A stretch of DNA of 7,418 bases from an uncultured Clostridia bacterium. Lineage in GTDB: Bacteria; Bacillota; Clostridia; Oscillospirales; CAG-272. The position numbers were made by a program, and so were the translations under genes. Shown here one piece after another: positions 1 to 6,044 of this stretch. Location: NCBI GenBank assembly GCA_946404295.1, contig CAMJDE010000088.1:1-7418 (forward strand). The letters run 5' to 3'. A model generated the notes under the pieces. The model worked only from the letters and a program-made list of their open reading frames with translations, searched no databases and was not told the DNA's origin. Every line of letters starts with the position of its first letter. Position 1 is the stretch's first letter.

Positions 1-52
1 ACCGGGAACGCGCTTGCGCGGTTCGGTGAGACGAGAGGCCCCCGCGAGGCAT

Positions 53-86
53 CGCGCGGCATTCTCTCTTCTGTCTCTTCCGCGCG
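53..86. repeat. Inverted repeat with pyrimidine-rich loop
   Basis: Positions 53-59 (CGCGCGG) and 80-86 (CCGCGCG) are perfect 7-nt inverted arms. They flank a loop of about 20 nt that is almost entirely C and T on the plus strand, and therefore purine-rich in minus-strand RNA. No T-tract follows on either strand, so this does not look like an intrinsic terminator. It lies in the non-coding stretch 1-228, where I found no credible gene. In GC-rich DNA a 7-nt arm made only of C and G can arise by chance, so its function is unknown. Confidence 0.4.
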
Positions 87-103
87 GCGCAGGGGCGCAG
101 GGG
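86..103. repeat. Short tandem repeat, 8-nt unit
   Basis: The 8-mer GGCGCAGG occurs twice head to tail (86-93 and 94-101), followed by the first two bases of a third copy. It sits in non-coding DNA just beside the palindrome array. Such a short direct repeat is a plausible replication-slippage product, and no role can be assigned. Confidence 0.5.
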
Positions 104-114
104 TCCCCCGCCGC

Positions 115-246
115 ATTTCACGTTCCGCAAACGATGGTTTGCGGAACATATCACGCGTAGGTGCCTTCGGCACCGCTGCATATCGCGTTGCGCCCGAGGC
201 GCAACGTCTCACGCGGCGAGGGAGCGGGTCACTGCTCCCTCACCGC
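115..246. repeat. Array of four hairpins with ATATCA-like spacers
   Basis: Four palindromes follow one another almost without gaps. Hairpin 1 is 122-132 with 137-147 (11 bp, loop GATG). Hairpin 2 is 160-165 with 169-174 (6 bp, loop TTC), extended by outer pairs 155-157 with 177-179. Hairpin 3 is 186-194 with 198-206 (9 bp, loop CGA). Hairpin 4 is 213-225 with 234-246 (13 positions, one mismatch). Each is preceded by a related 6-mer: ATTTCA at 115, ATATCA at 148, ATATCG at 180 and GTCTCA at 206, giving a period of about 26-33 nt. The stems share no sequence, so palindromic form and the spacer appear to be what is kept. No T-tract follows, so these are not ordinary terminators. Hairpin 4 includes the last five codons and the stop codon of the 229-1119 gene. 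This is probably an interspersed intergenic repeat; its family and role are unknown. Confidence 0.7.
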
Positions 247-1119
247 CACCACGTATCCCCCGGCATTGGTGCCGGAGACCGAAAAGACGGCGTTTTCGGG
301 GAGCGCGAGGGTCGCCGTGCCGTCCTTTCCCGCCGGGACGAAGAAAACCGAATAGGTCAAGCCCGCCGTCTCGACCGACAGGGGGGCGGTTTGCGTTTTT
401 TCAGTCAGGACGGAGAGATACGCCGCAAGGGACAGCGACGATTTCTGCATCGCGGAGGCGTGCGGGACCCCGACGTAGCGGAGCAAACCGCCGAGATCGT
501 ACGTAAAGCCGTAGGACGCGGCGTGAGAGCCCAGCCACGCCGCAAACGACTGGGCGAGCGGGTTGGACAGCGGAACGACCGTCATCCCGTCGCCCTGCGG
601 AACGCAGAGCGAGAGCGTCAGGGCGTAACCGCTTCCCGCGGGATCGGCGCCGGGCGTTTTGCCTGCCGCCGTCTGAGCCGCGAAGTCCCGATAGCCCGAC
701 GTAACGCAGGGGACCGAGTAACTCGCGTTCCCGCCCGTATAGTCGAGGATCATCCGGTCGAGCTGCATTTCGACCACGGGGAAAAGGCGGATCGACGCCC
801 CGCCGATCGCGTAGCCCGACGCGGCGTGCCACCCGGCGGGCAGGCACCCCGTGCCGCAGACAACCGAGTCTGCCGCGCTCTGCGGGTGGTTGGCGTCGTA
901 CAGCGCGAGCGGTCCCACCCCGACCCCCGAAAGCGTATGGGTCACGGTCGGGACGACCGCCGCCTCCCCGGGCGAATTTCCGCCCCGTCCCGCCGTGCGG
1001 CGCGGAACGAGCACGGCGATAAGGACCGCTACGATTACCGCGCCCGCCGCCGCCAACTGCCAGATCGGATTGTTCAGGATCCCGCGTCTTGCGTTTTCTT
1101 TCGTTTGCATTCCCTGCAT
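229..1119 (-). CDS. Membrane-anchored VanY-like (M15B) protein, probably an inactive pseudoenzyme
   Basis: This is a 296-residue protein with a short basic N-terminus and one hydrophobic segment at about residues 20-38, consistent with a membrane anchor and an extracytoplasmic domain. The body follows the M15B (VanY/DacY) D-Ala-D-Ala carboxypeptidase layout: SGYRDFAAQ at 141-149, a remnant of the SxHxxGxAxD block at 158-168, WLGSHAASYGF at 195-205, and RYVGVPHASAM at 214-224 followed by a helix like the family's last one. The active site is gone. By alignment the first zinc His is Ala161, the zinc Asp is Thr168, and the Glu and His of the ExWH motif are Leu209 and Leu212. The loop normally before ExWH is also shortened. 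About 60 residues follow the domain, probably a small beta-rich tail. The start is the ATG at 1117-1119, with AGGAG about 7 nt upstream; a second in-frame ATG lies three codons later. No promoter was recognised in the 153 nt after pnp. A binding or regulatory role in the cell wall is inference. Confidence 0.75.
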   Translation of the reverse strand: MQGMQTKENARRGILNNPIWQLAAAGAVIVAVLIAVLVPRRTAGRGGNSPGEAAVVPTVTHTLSGVGVGPLALYDANHPQSAADSVVCGTGCLPAGWHAASGYAIGGASIRLFPVVEMQLDRMILDYTGGNASYSVPCVTSGYRDFAAQTAAGKTPGADPAGSGYALTLSLCVPQGDGMTVVPLSNPLAQSFAAWLGSHAASYGFTYDLGGLLRYVGVPHASAMQKSSLSLAAYLSVLTEKTQTAPLSVETAGLTYSVFFVPAGKDGTATLALPENAVFSVSGTNAGGYVVAVREQ

Positions 1120-1219
1120 ACCCTTCTCCTTTTTTCGTCTTCTTTTCGGCTGTTCTCCCGGGGTTCGGGGGATCCCGACGGCGTCCCGTCCCGCTCCCCC
1201 GTTTTCGACAACGGATAAG

Positions 1220-1249
1220 AAAAGCGGGCGTCGAAAGACGCCCGTTTTT
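1220..1249 (-). terminator. Rho-independent terminator after pnp
   Basis: An 8-bp GC-rich stem (1225-1232 with 1237-1244, CGGGCGTC and its complement) closes a 4-nt loop. On the minus strand it is followed by CTTTTCTT. It begins 29 nt past the pnp stop codon, where the end of the rpsO-pnp transcript is expected. On the plus strand the stem is followed by GTTTTT, so it could work in both directions, although no plus-strand gene is seen here. Confidence 0.8.
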
Positions 1250-1272
1250 CGGGATTATCTTGGTTTGGACGC

Positions 1273-3381
1273 TTATTTGTCGGCGTCCTTCATCGAGAGG
1301 TTGTGTCTGCCCTTCTCGTCGGTCCCGAGGTACTTGACCCGGACCGAGTCGCCGACGTTCACGACGTCCTCGACGCGCTCGGTGCGCTTGTCCTGCAGCT
1401 TGGAAATGTGGACCATTCCCTCCTTGCCGGGCGCGTACTCGACGAACGCCCCGATCGGAATGATGCGGGTGACCGTCGCGTCGTAGGTCTCGCCGACCAC
1501 CGGCTCGAACACGATCGCCTCGACGATCGCTTTCGCGCGGTCGATGCTCTCCTGCTTGACGGCGGAGATATAGACCGAACCGTCGTCCTCGATGTCGATC
1601 TTGGCGCCGGTATCGGCGACGATCTTCTGAATGACCTTACCGCCGCTGCCGATGACCTCGCGGATCTTGTCGGGATTGATCTTGATCGAGATCATCTTGG
1701 GAGCGTATTCCGAGACGGTCGCGCGCGGCGCGGGGATCGCCTTCAGGATCACTTCGTCGATGATATAATCTCTGCCCTTATGGGTCGTGGCGAGCGCCTC
1801 GCGGATGATCTCGGGGGTCAGACCGTCGATCTTCAGATCCATCTGGATCGAGGTGATGCCCTTGTGGGTGCCGGCGACCTTGAAGTCCATATCGCCGTAG
1901 AAGTCCTCAAGCCCCTGGATGTCGATCATGGTCGTCCAGCTGCCGTCGTCCTCGGTGATGAGCCCGCAGGAGATACCGGCGACCGGCGCCTTGATCGGAA
2001 CGCCCGCGTCCATCAGGGCGAGGGTCGAGCCGCAGACCGACGCCTGGCTGGTCGAACCGTTCGAGGAAACGACCTCGGAGACCACGCGGATCGCGTAGGG
2101 GAACTCCTCGACCGAGGGAAGGACCGGGACGAGCGACCGCTCGGCGAGCGCGCCGTGACCGATCTCACGCCGTCCGGGGCTCCGCGCCGCTTTCGCTTCG
2201 CCGGTGGAGTAACCGGGCATATTGTACTGGTGCATATAGCGCTTGGTGTCCTCGTCGTCGATGCCGTCGAGGCGCTGCGCCTCGTCGATCGTGCCGAGGG
2301 TGGCGATGGTCAGGACCTGCGTCTGTCCGCGGGTGAAAAGACCCGAACCGTGGACACGGGGGAGCAGTCCGACCTCGGCGGCGAGCGGACGGATCTCGTC
2401 CATCGCACGCCCGTCGACGCGCTTCTTGTCCTCGATCAGCCAGCGGCGGACGATCTTCTTCTGAATCTTGTAGATCAGTTCGGGAAGCTGAACGTCGAGA
2501 TCGGGATACTTCTCGATGAAGTTCGCCTTGATGTCCTCGACGATGGGCTGCAGTTTGGCGTCGCGGACGTTCTTATCGTCGGTGTCGAGCGCCTCCATGA
2601 CCGCCTTCTCGCAGTAGGCGAAGATCTCGTCGAACATATCGTGGTCGAGTTCGCCCGACGCGTAGGCGAATTTGGGTTTGCCGATCTCGGAGATGATGTT
2701 GTTGACGAACTGAAGCAGACCGCGGATGACTTCGTGCGCCCGCATAATGGCGCCGAACATATCGTCGTCGGACACTTCCTTCGCGCCCGCCTCGATCATC
2801 ACGACCTTCTTTTCGCTCGCGGCGACGGTCAGCTCGAGCACGCTCTTCTGGCGCTCCTCGGCGGTCGGGTTGACGACGTACTTGCCGTCGACCATGCCCA
2901 TAAACACGCCGCCGATCGGGCCGTTCCACGGAATGTCGGAGATCGACAGAGCGATCGACGCGCCGATCATCGCGGTGATTTCGGGCGAGCAGTCGGGATC
3001 GACCGAGAGGACCTCGAGCGCGATCGAGATATCGTTGCGCAGATCCTTCGGGAAGAGCGGACGGATCGGACGGTCGATGACGCGGGAGGTCAGAACCGCC
3101 TTCTCGGAAGGTTTGCCCTCGCGTTTCAGGTATCCCCCGGGGATCTTGCCGACCGAATACATCTTCTCGTTGAAATCGACCGACAGCGGCAGGAAATCGA
3201 TCCCGTCGCGGGGAGCCGCCGACGCGGTGGCGCAGGCGAGGATCGCCGTGTCGCCGTAACGGACGAGGCAGGAACCGTTGGCGAGCCCCGCCAGTTTGCC
3301 CGTCTCGACGACGAGGGGTCTGCCCGCAAAGTTGTAGCGGTAGACGCGGTAGTTGTCAAAAGACTTTACACTTGACTTCAT
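1273..3381 (-). CDS. pnp: Polyribonucleotide nucleotidyltransferase (PNPase)
   Basis: PNPase degrades RNA 3' to 5' by phosphorolysis, releasing nucleoside diphosphates, and acts as a ring-shaped trimer in the cytoplasm. The 702 residues match the usual length and carry the full domain order: a first RNase PH core, a helical linker, a second catalytic RNase PH core, a KH domain and an S1 domain. The catalytic core keeps NGSTSQASVCG, LMDAGVPI and LEDFYGDMDFKVAG; Asp493 and Asp499 correspond to the metal-binding aspartates of the E. coli enzyme. The KH loop GSGG is at 578-581 and S1 runs from about 630 to 699. The start is the ATG at 3379-3381, with AGGAG 8 nt upstream; an in-frame ATG 15 codons earlier lacks a ribosome binding site and precedes residues untypical of the family. 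It lies 188 nt after rpsO, probably on the same transcript. The gene looks intact, and its leader contains candidate control structures. Confidence 0.98.
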   Translation of the reverse strand: MKSSVKSFDNYRVYRYNFAGRPLVVETGKLAGLANGSCLVRYGDTAILACATASAAPRDGIDFLPLSVDFNEKMYSVGKIPGGYLKREGKPSEKAVLTSRVIDRPIRPLFPKDLRNDISIALEVLSVDPDCSPEITAMIGASIALSISDIPWNGPIGGVFMGMVDGKYVVNPTAEERQKSVLELTVAASEKKVVMIEAGAKEVSDDDMFGAIMRAHEVIRGLLQFVNNIISEIGKPKFAYASGELDHDMFDEIFAYCEKAVMEALDTDDKNVRDAKLQPIVEDIKANFIEKYPDLDVQLPELIYKIQKKIVRRWLIEDKKRVDGRAMDEIRPLAAEVGLLPRVHGSGLFTRGQTQVLTIATLGTIDEAQRLDGIDDEDTKRYMHQYNMPGYSTGEAKAARSPGRREIGHGALAERSLVPVLPSVEEFPYAIRVVSEVVSSNGSTSQASVCGSTLALMDAGVPIKAPVAGISCGLITEDDGSWTTMIDIQGLEDFYGDMDFKVAGTHKGITSIQMDLKIDGLTPEIIREALATTHKGRDYIIDEVILKAIPAPRATVSEYAPKMISIKINPDKIREVIGSGGKVIQKIVADTGAKIDIEDDGSVYISAVKQESIDRAKAIVEAIVFEPVVGETYDATVTRIIPIGAFVEYAPGKEGMVHISKLQDKRTERVEDVVNVGDSVRVKYLGTDEKGRHNLSMKDADK

Positions 3382-3389
3382 GTTGTTTT

Positions 3390-3421
3390 CTCCTGTTCTT
3401 TTTATTTTTCCCGGACAGGAG
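3390..3421 (-). promoter_or_regulatory. pnp ribosome binding site with complementary upstream element
   Basis: On the minus strand the pnp Shine-Dalgarno region ACAGGAG occupies 3396-3390, with AGGAG 8 nt before the ATG. This decides the start of pnp. The 7-mer CTCCTGT at 3421-3415 is its exact complement across an A-rich loop of 18 nt, so the leader RNA can fold to hide the ribosome binding site. The pairing is read directly from the sequence; that it controls translation is inference. Confidence 0.5.
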
Positions 3422-3431
3422 GACATAGCAC

Positions 3432-3466
3432 TTAAACAGTTTCCGAATCCTTCGACCCCTGTTTAA
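3432..3466 (-). promoter_or_regulatory. Inverted repeat in pnp leader
   Basis: TTAAACAG at 3432-3439 and CTGTTTAA at 3459-3466 are perfect 8-nt inverted arms. Within their loop CGAA (3444-3447) can pair with TTCG (3451-3454). The arm at 3459-3466 overlaps a segment that reads ACAGGGG on the minus strand (3462-3456). That segment can also pair, with one G-U, to the element complementary to the pnp ribosome binding site at 3415-3421. The two folds would exclude one another, so this may be part of a switch. There is no experimental support. Confidence 0.4.
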
Positions 3467-3503
3467 CTGCTACCTCCGCCGACCCGGAATTGACCTTTTT
3501 CGT

Positions 3504-3541
3504 GAAATGTGGAAAGCGGCGGACGCCGTTTTCCACATTTC
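3504..3541 (-). promoter_or_regulatory. Long stem-loop between rpsO and pnp
   Basis: Arms 3504-3520 and 3525-3541 form a 17-bp stem with a single G-U or A-C position (the pair of 3516) and a 4-nt loop, starting 28 nt after the rpsO stop codon. In minus-strand RNA it is followed by ACGAAAAAGG with no U-run, so it is not a standard terminator. In E. coli a hairpin in the same place, ahead of pnp, is cut by RNase III and is needed for PNPase autoregulation. A similar processing or stabilising role is possible here but is inferred from position only. Confidence 0.6.
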
Positions 3542-3569
3542 GTCCTTTTCGCGGACAGCGCCCCGCAGA

Positions 3570-3833
3570 TTACTTGCGGAGACCGAGTTTTGCGACGATA
3601 GCGCGGTAACGGTTGATGTCCTTCTTCGCGAGGTACGCGAGAAGGTTCTTTCTGTGACCGACCATCTTGAGCAGGCCTCTCTGAGAATGGAAGTCCTTCG
3701 GATTCAGCTTCATGTGCTCGGTCAGGGTGTTGATCCGGCTGGTCAGAAGCGCGATCTGGACCTCGGGAGAACCGGTGTCGTATTCGCCGGTCTTGTTCTC
3801 TTCGATGATCTGCTGCTTGAGTTCCTTGTCCAT
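3570..3833 (-). CDS. rpsO: 30S ribosomal protein S15
   Basis: S15 is a primary binder of the central domain of 16S rRNA and joins the platform of the small subunit early in assembly. The 87-residue length fits the family after loss of the initiator Met. Hallmarks include TGSPEVQIALLTSRI at about residues 20-34 and the rRNA-contacting loop with His40, Asp47 and Ser50. The usual HSRRGL appears as HSQRGL, a mild change. The start ATG has an AAAGGTG-type ribosome binding site about 7 nt upstream. A strong promoter lies about 110 nt before the gene, and pnp follows, the classical rpsO-pnp arrangement. S15 represses its own mRNA in several bacteria, and the hairpin-rich leader here would suit that. 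Confidence 0.98.
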   Translation of the reverse strand: MDKELKQQIIEENKTGEYDTGSPEVQIALLTSRINTLTEHMKLNPKDFHSQRGLLKMVGHRKNLLAYLAKKDINRYRAIVAKLGLRK

Positions 3834-3857
3834 CTTTTTTCACCTTTCTTTTTATTT

Positions 3858-3932
3858 GTCCCGTACCTCAGGGATCGGCGGGTGAAGCGGCGCCGCTATA
3901 CGGCGCCCGTTATCCGAAAGCCGGGGAACGGG
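3858..3932 (-). promoter_or_regulatory. Structured rpsO leader, candidate S15 autoregulatory site
   Basis: Between the predicted transcription start (about 3939) and the rpsO ribosome binding site, three inverted repeats can form: 3906-3911 with 3927-3932 (CCCGTT and complement, with inner pairing 3914-3916 to 3922-3924), 3889-3895 with 3901-3907 (7 bp, loop CTATA), and 3859-3862 with 3871-3874 (4 bp, weak). The first two overlap by two bases at 3906-3907 and so compete in part. S15 binds structured leaders of its own mRNA in several phyla, with a different fold in each. I could not match this leader to a known class, so assignment rests on position and folding potential. Confidence 0.4.
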
Positions 3933-3945
3933 TCATACGCAGACT

Positions 3946-3974
3946 ATTGTATCACGATTTTTTCGGTTTGTAAA
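3946..3974 (-). promoter_or_regulatory. Sigma-A type promoter for rpsO-pnp
   Basis: On the minus strand TTTACA (3974-3969, five of six consensus bases) and TACAAT (3951-3946, five of six) are separated by exactly 17 nt. The -10 is preceded by TGA, giving an extended -10 (TGnTACAAT). Upstream, 3976-4002 is unusually AT-rich for this window and could act as an UP element. Transcription should start near 3939, leaving a leader of about 105 nt before rpsO. Confidence 0.85.
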
Positions 3975-4027
3975 GAGGTAATATAAATATTTTTATCTTT
4001 TCGCCGCCGGGCGGGGGGGTCCGGGAC

Positions 4028-4645
4028 TTATTTTTTCCCCGAAACGTAGGGCCAGAGCGAGACGAGATAGTTGATCCCCGAGCCGACCGTGGTGATCGCC
4101 ATCAGGGCGAGGAAGACATAGGCGAGGATATGCGTCGCCCCGAAATCCCCCATCGCCGGCTCCATCAGGATCACGACGACGGCGACGATCTGCGTGGTGG
4201 TCTTGATCTTTCCCCACCAGGAGGCGGGGACGACGACGCCGCGGCTGGCGACGACCAACCGGAGCGAGGTGACGCCGAGTTCGCGGAGCATCACGACGGC
4301 GGCGACCCACACGGCGATCCAGCGGATCCCGCCGTACAGGGGCGCCGTCAGGATGACGAGCAGGGCGCAGAAGATCATGAACTTGTCGGCGAGGGGGTCG
4401 AGGAACTTGCCGAAATCGGTGATGAGGTTATATTTCCGCGCGATCTTGCCGTCAAGCATATCGGTCAGCGACGTGACGATGAAGATCAGCGTCGGGACGA
4501 GACAGCACACGAGCGTCGTGATCCCGTCGATCTTCGGCAGGTAGAACGCCGCCGCCATAAAGACGGGGACCAGCGCCATTCGGAGCAGCGACAGGACGTT
4601 CGGGACGTTCAAGAGTTTGACCGGGGGTTTTTGCGTTTCGTTCAT
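4028..4645 (-). CDS. pgsA: CDP-diacylglycerol-glycerol-3-phosphate 3-phosphatidyltransferase
   Basis: PgsA transfers phosphatidyl from CDP-diacylglycerol to glycerol-3-phosphate, making phosphatidylglycerophosphate, the committed precursor of phosphatidylglycerol and cardiolipin. It is an integral membrane protein. The 205 residues carry the complete CDP-alcohol phosphotransferase signature: Asp62, Asp65-Gly66, Ala69-Arg70, Gly79, Asp83 and Asp87 with the canonical spacing. An N-terminal NVPNVLSLLR and a later GKIKT (145-149) are typical of PgsA rather than of other family members. About five to six hydrophobic segments are visible. The start ATG is preceded by AGAGGA. It follows rimO by 30 nt, a pairing common in Gram-positive bacteria, and is the last gene of its run; no clear terminator is seen before the rpsO promoter. 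Phosphatidylserine or cardiolipin synthases share the motif, but the length and flanking motifs favour PgsA. Confidence 0.95.
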   Translation of the reverse strand: MNETQKPPVKLLNVPNVLSLLRMALVPVFMAAAFYLPKIDGITTLVCCLVPTLIFIVTSLTDMLDGKIARKYNLITDFGKFLDPLADKFMIFCALLVILTAPLYGGIRWIAVWVAAVVMLRELGVTSLRLVVASRGVVVPASWWGKIKTTTQIVAVVVILMEPAMGDFGATHILAYVFLALMAITTVGSGINYLVSLWPYVSGKK

Positions 4646-4675
4646 AATGATGTCCTCTCTTTCGGTTGGTTGCGT

Positions 4676-6022
4676 TCAGCGTTTCTTTTTGTCGGGTTTG
4701 GTCAGACACTCGCCGACGAGGTCGTAATCGAGGGCTTCGGTGATCTTCACCTCGACGAATGCCCCCGCGGGAACGCGGTAGGGCGCCGAGAAATAGACCT
4801 TGCCGTCGACGTCGGGGGCGTCGGCTTCGCTTCGTCCGTAGTGGGTGCCCGCCACGACGTCGTAACCCTCGCACAGAACGGGGACGGTCGAGCCGATCTT
4901 TTTTTTCTGGAGTTCGGCGCTGATCTCAAGCTGCGTCTGCATCAGGGTATCGTAGCGGTCCTGCTTGACCTGCTCGTCGATCTGATCGGGAAAATCCGCC
5001 GCCGGGGTCCCCTCTTCCCTCGAGTAGGAAAACGCGCCGAAGCGATCGAAGCGCGCCTCTTTCAGGAAGGCGCAGAGTTCGGTGAAGTCGGCGTCGGTCT
5101 CGCCCGGGAAGCCGACGATCGCCGTCGTGCGGACGGTGACGCCGGGAACCGTTTCGCGCACCCGTCGGACCGCGTCGCGGATCAGGGCGGCGTTGCCGTG
5201 GCGGTTCATTTTGGACAGGATCTTATCCGAAATATGCTGGATCGGCAGATCCATATAGTTCAGCAGCCGCGGGTTGTCGCGCATCTCGAAGAGCAGTTCG
5301 TCGGTGATCTTGTCGGGATAGCAGTAGAGGAGCCGGATCCACGGGATCGCCGTCTCGCGCGTGATCGCGCGCACCAATTCGGCGAGCGCGTATCTGCCGT
5401 AGAGGTCGAGCCCGTAGCGCGAGGTGTCCTGCGCGATCAGGTTCAACTCCTTCACCCCGATCGCCTCGAGTTCCTTCGCCTCGCGGACGACGTCCTCGAT
5501 CGGGCGCGAGCGGAGCCGCCCGCGGATCGAGGGAATGGCGCAGTAAGTACAGCGGTTGTCGCACCCCTCGGCGATCTTGAGATACGCCGTATATTCGGGG
5601 GTCGTGACCAATCGCTCGCCGCCGAGCGGCGCGGCTTCCTTATCCTTGAAACTCTCGTATTTCTTCCCCTGCTCGACCGCGTTGAGAGCGGCGACGATCT
5701 CGTCGTAACTGCCGGTGCCGAGCACGGCGTCGACCTCGGGCATCTCCGCCATCACCTGCTCGCGGTAGCGTTCGGCGAGGCACCCGGTCACGACGATCCC
5801 CTTCAGGCGCCCGTGGGTTTTCAGCCACGCGACGTCGAGGATGTTGTCGATCGACTCCTGCTTGGCGGATTCGATGAAGCCGCAGGTGTTGACGACGACG
5901 ACGTCGGCTTCGGTTTCGTCGGGGACGATCGTATAGCCTGCGTCGGAGAGTTTTTTCAGCATGACCTCGGTGTCGATCAGGTTTTTCGAGCAACCGAGCG
6001 ACACGAAACCAACGTTTGTCAT
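4676..6022 (-). CDS. rimO: Ribosomal protein S12 methylthiotransferase RimO
   Basis: RimO is a radical-SAM enzyme that adds a methylthio group to a conserved aspartate of ribosomal protein S12. The 448 residues show the family order: an N-terminal UPF0004 domain with the three cysteines of one 4Fe-4S cluster (Cys11, Cys47, Cys81), a radical-SAM core with the CxxxCxxC motif (Cys154, Cys158, Cys161, in EGCDNRCTYCAIPSIRG), and a C-terminal TRAM domain from about 375. The opening FVSLGCSKNLIDTE and the middle LLYCYPDKIT and DLPIQHISDKIL are characteristic of RimO rather than of the tRNA-modifying MiaB. The ATG at 6020-6022 has AAAGGA about 8 nt upstream. It begins 22 nt after the membrane-protein gene and ends 30 nt before pgsA, so cotranscription is likely. 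No truncation or lost cluster ligand is seen. Confidence 0.97.
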   Translation of the reverse strand: MTNVGFVSLGCSKNLIDTEVMLKKLSDAGYTIVPDETEADVVVVNTCGFIESAKQESIDNILDVAWLKTHGRLKGIVVTGCLAERYREQVMAEMPEVDAVLGTGSYDEIVAALNAVEQGKKYESFKDKEAAPLGGERLVTTPEYTAYLKIAEGCDNRCTYCAIPSIRGRLRSRPIEDVVREAKELEAIGVKELNLIAQDTSRYGLDLYGRYALAELVRAITRETAIPWIRLLYCYPDKITDELLFEMRDNPRLLNYMDLPIQHISDKILSKMNRHGNAALIRDAVRRVRETVPGVTVRTTAIVGFPGETDADFTELCAFLKEARFDRFGAFSYSREEGTPAADFPDQIDEQVKQDRYDTLMQTQLEISAELQKKKIGSTVPVLCEGYDVVAGTHYGRSEADAPDVDGKVYFSAPYRVPAGAFVEVKITEALDYDLVGECLTKPDKKKR

Positions 6023-6044
6023 AAGCGATCCTTTTCTTTTATTT

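Noticed and set aside
115..246. CRISPR array
   Set aside because: The recurrent element is only six bases and imperfect, and the intervening segments are palindromes rather than unique spacers. No cas gene is present.
139..1218. Plus-strand frame of 359 codons opposite the VanY-like gene
   Set aside because: It is arginine-rich with no family features and starts inside the hairpin array. The minus-strand frame has a good start, a membrane anchor and M15B motifs.
1303..3375. Open frame of about 690 codons on the plus strand over the whole of pnp
   Set aside because: It is rich in Asp, Arg, Leu and Val in a repetitive pattern with no recognisable family and lies fully antisense to an unmistakable pnp. 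GC-rich codon bias creates such mirror frames.
3382..3426. Upstream ATG giving a 15-residue longer PNPase
   Set aside because: It lacks a Shine-Dalgarno and adds residues untypical of PNPase, whereas the inner ATG has AGGAG at 8 nt.
3442..3507. Possible 21-codon leader peptide starting in the rpsO-pnp hairpin (minus strand)
   Set aside because: There is no convincing ribosome binding site, the ATG is buried in the stem, and no regulatory codon run is present.
3529..3537. DnaA-box-like TTTTCCACA
   Set aside because: A single match inside a stem-loop, with no second box, AT-rich unwinding region or dnaA/dnaN nearby, does not support an origin.
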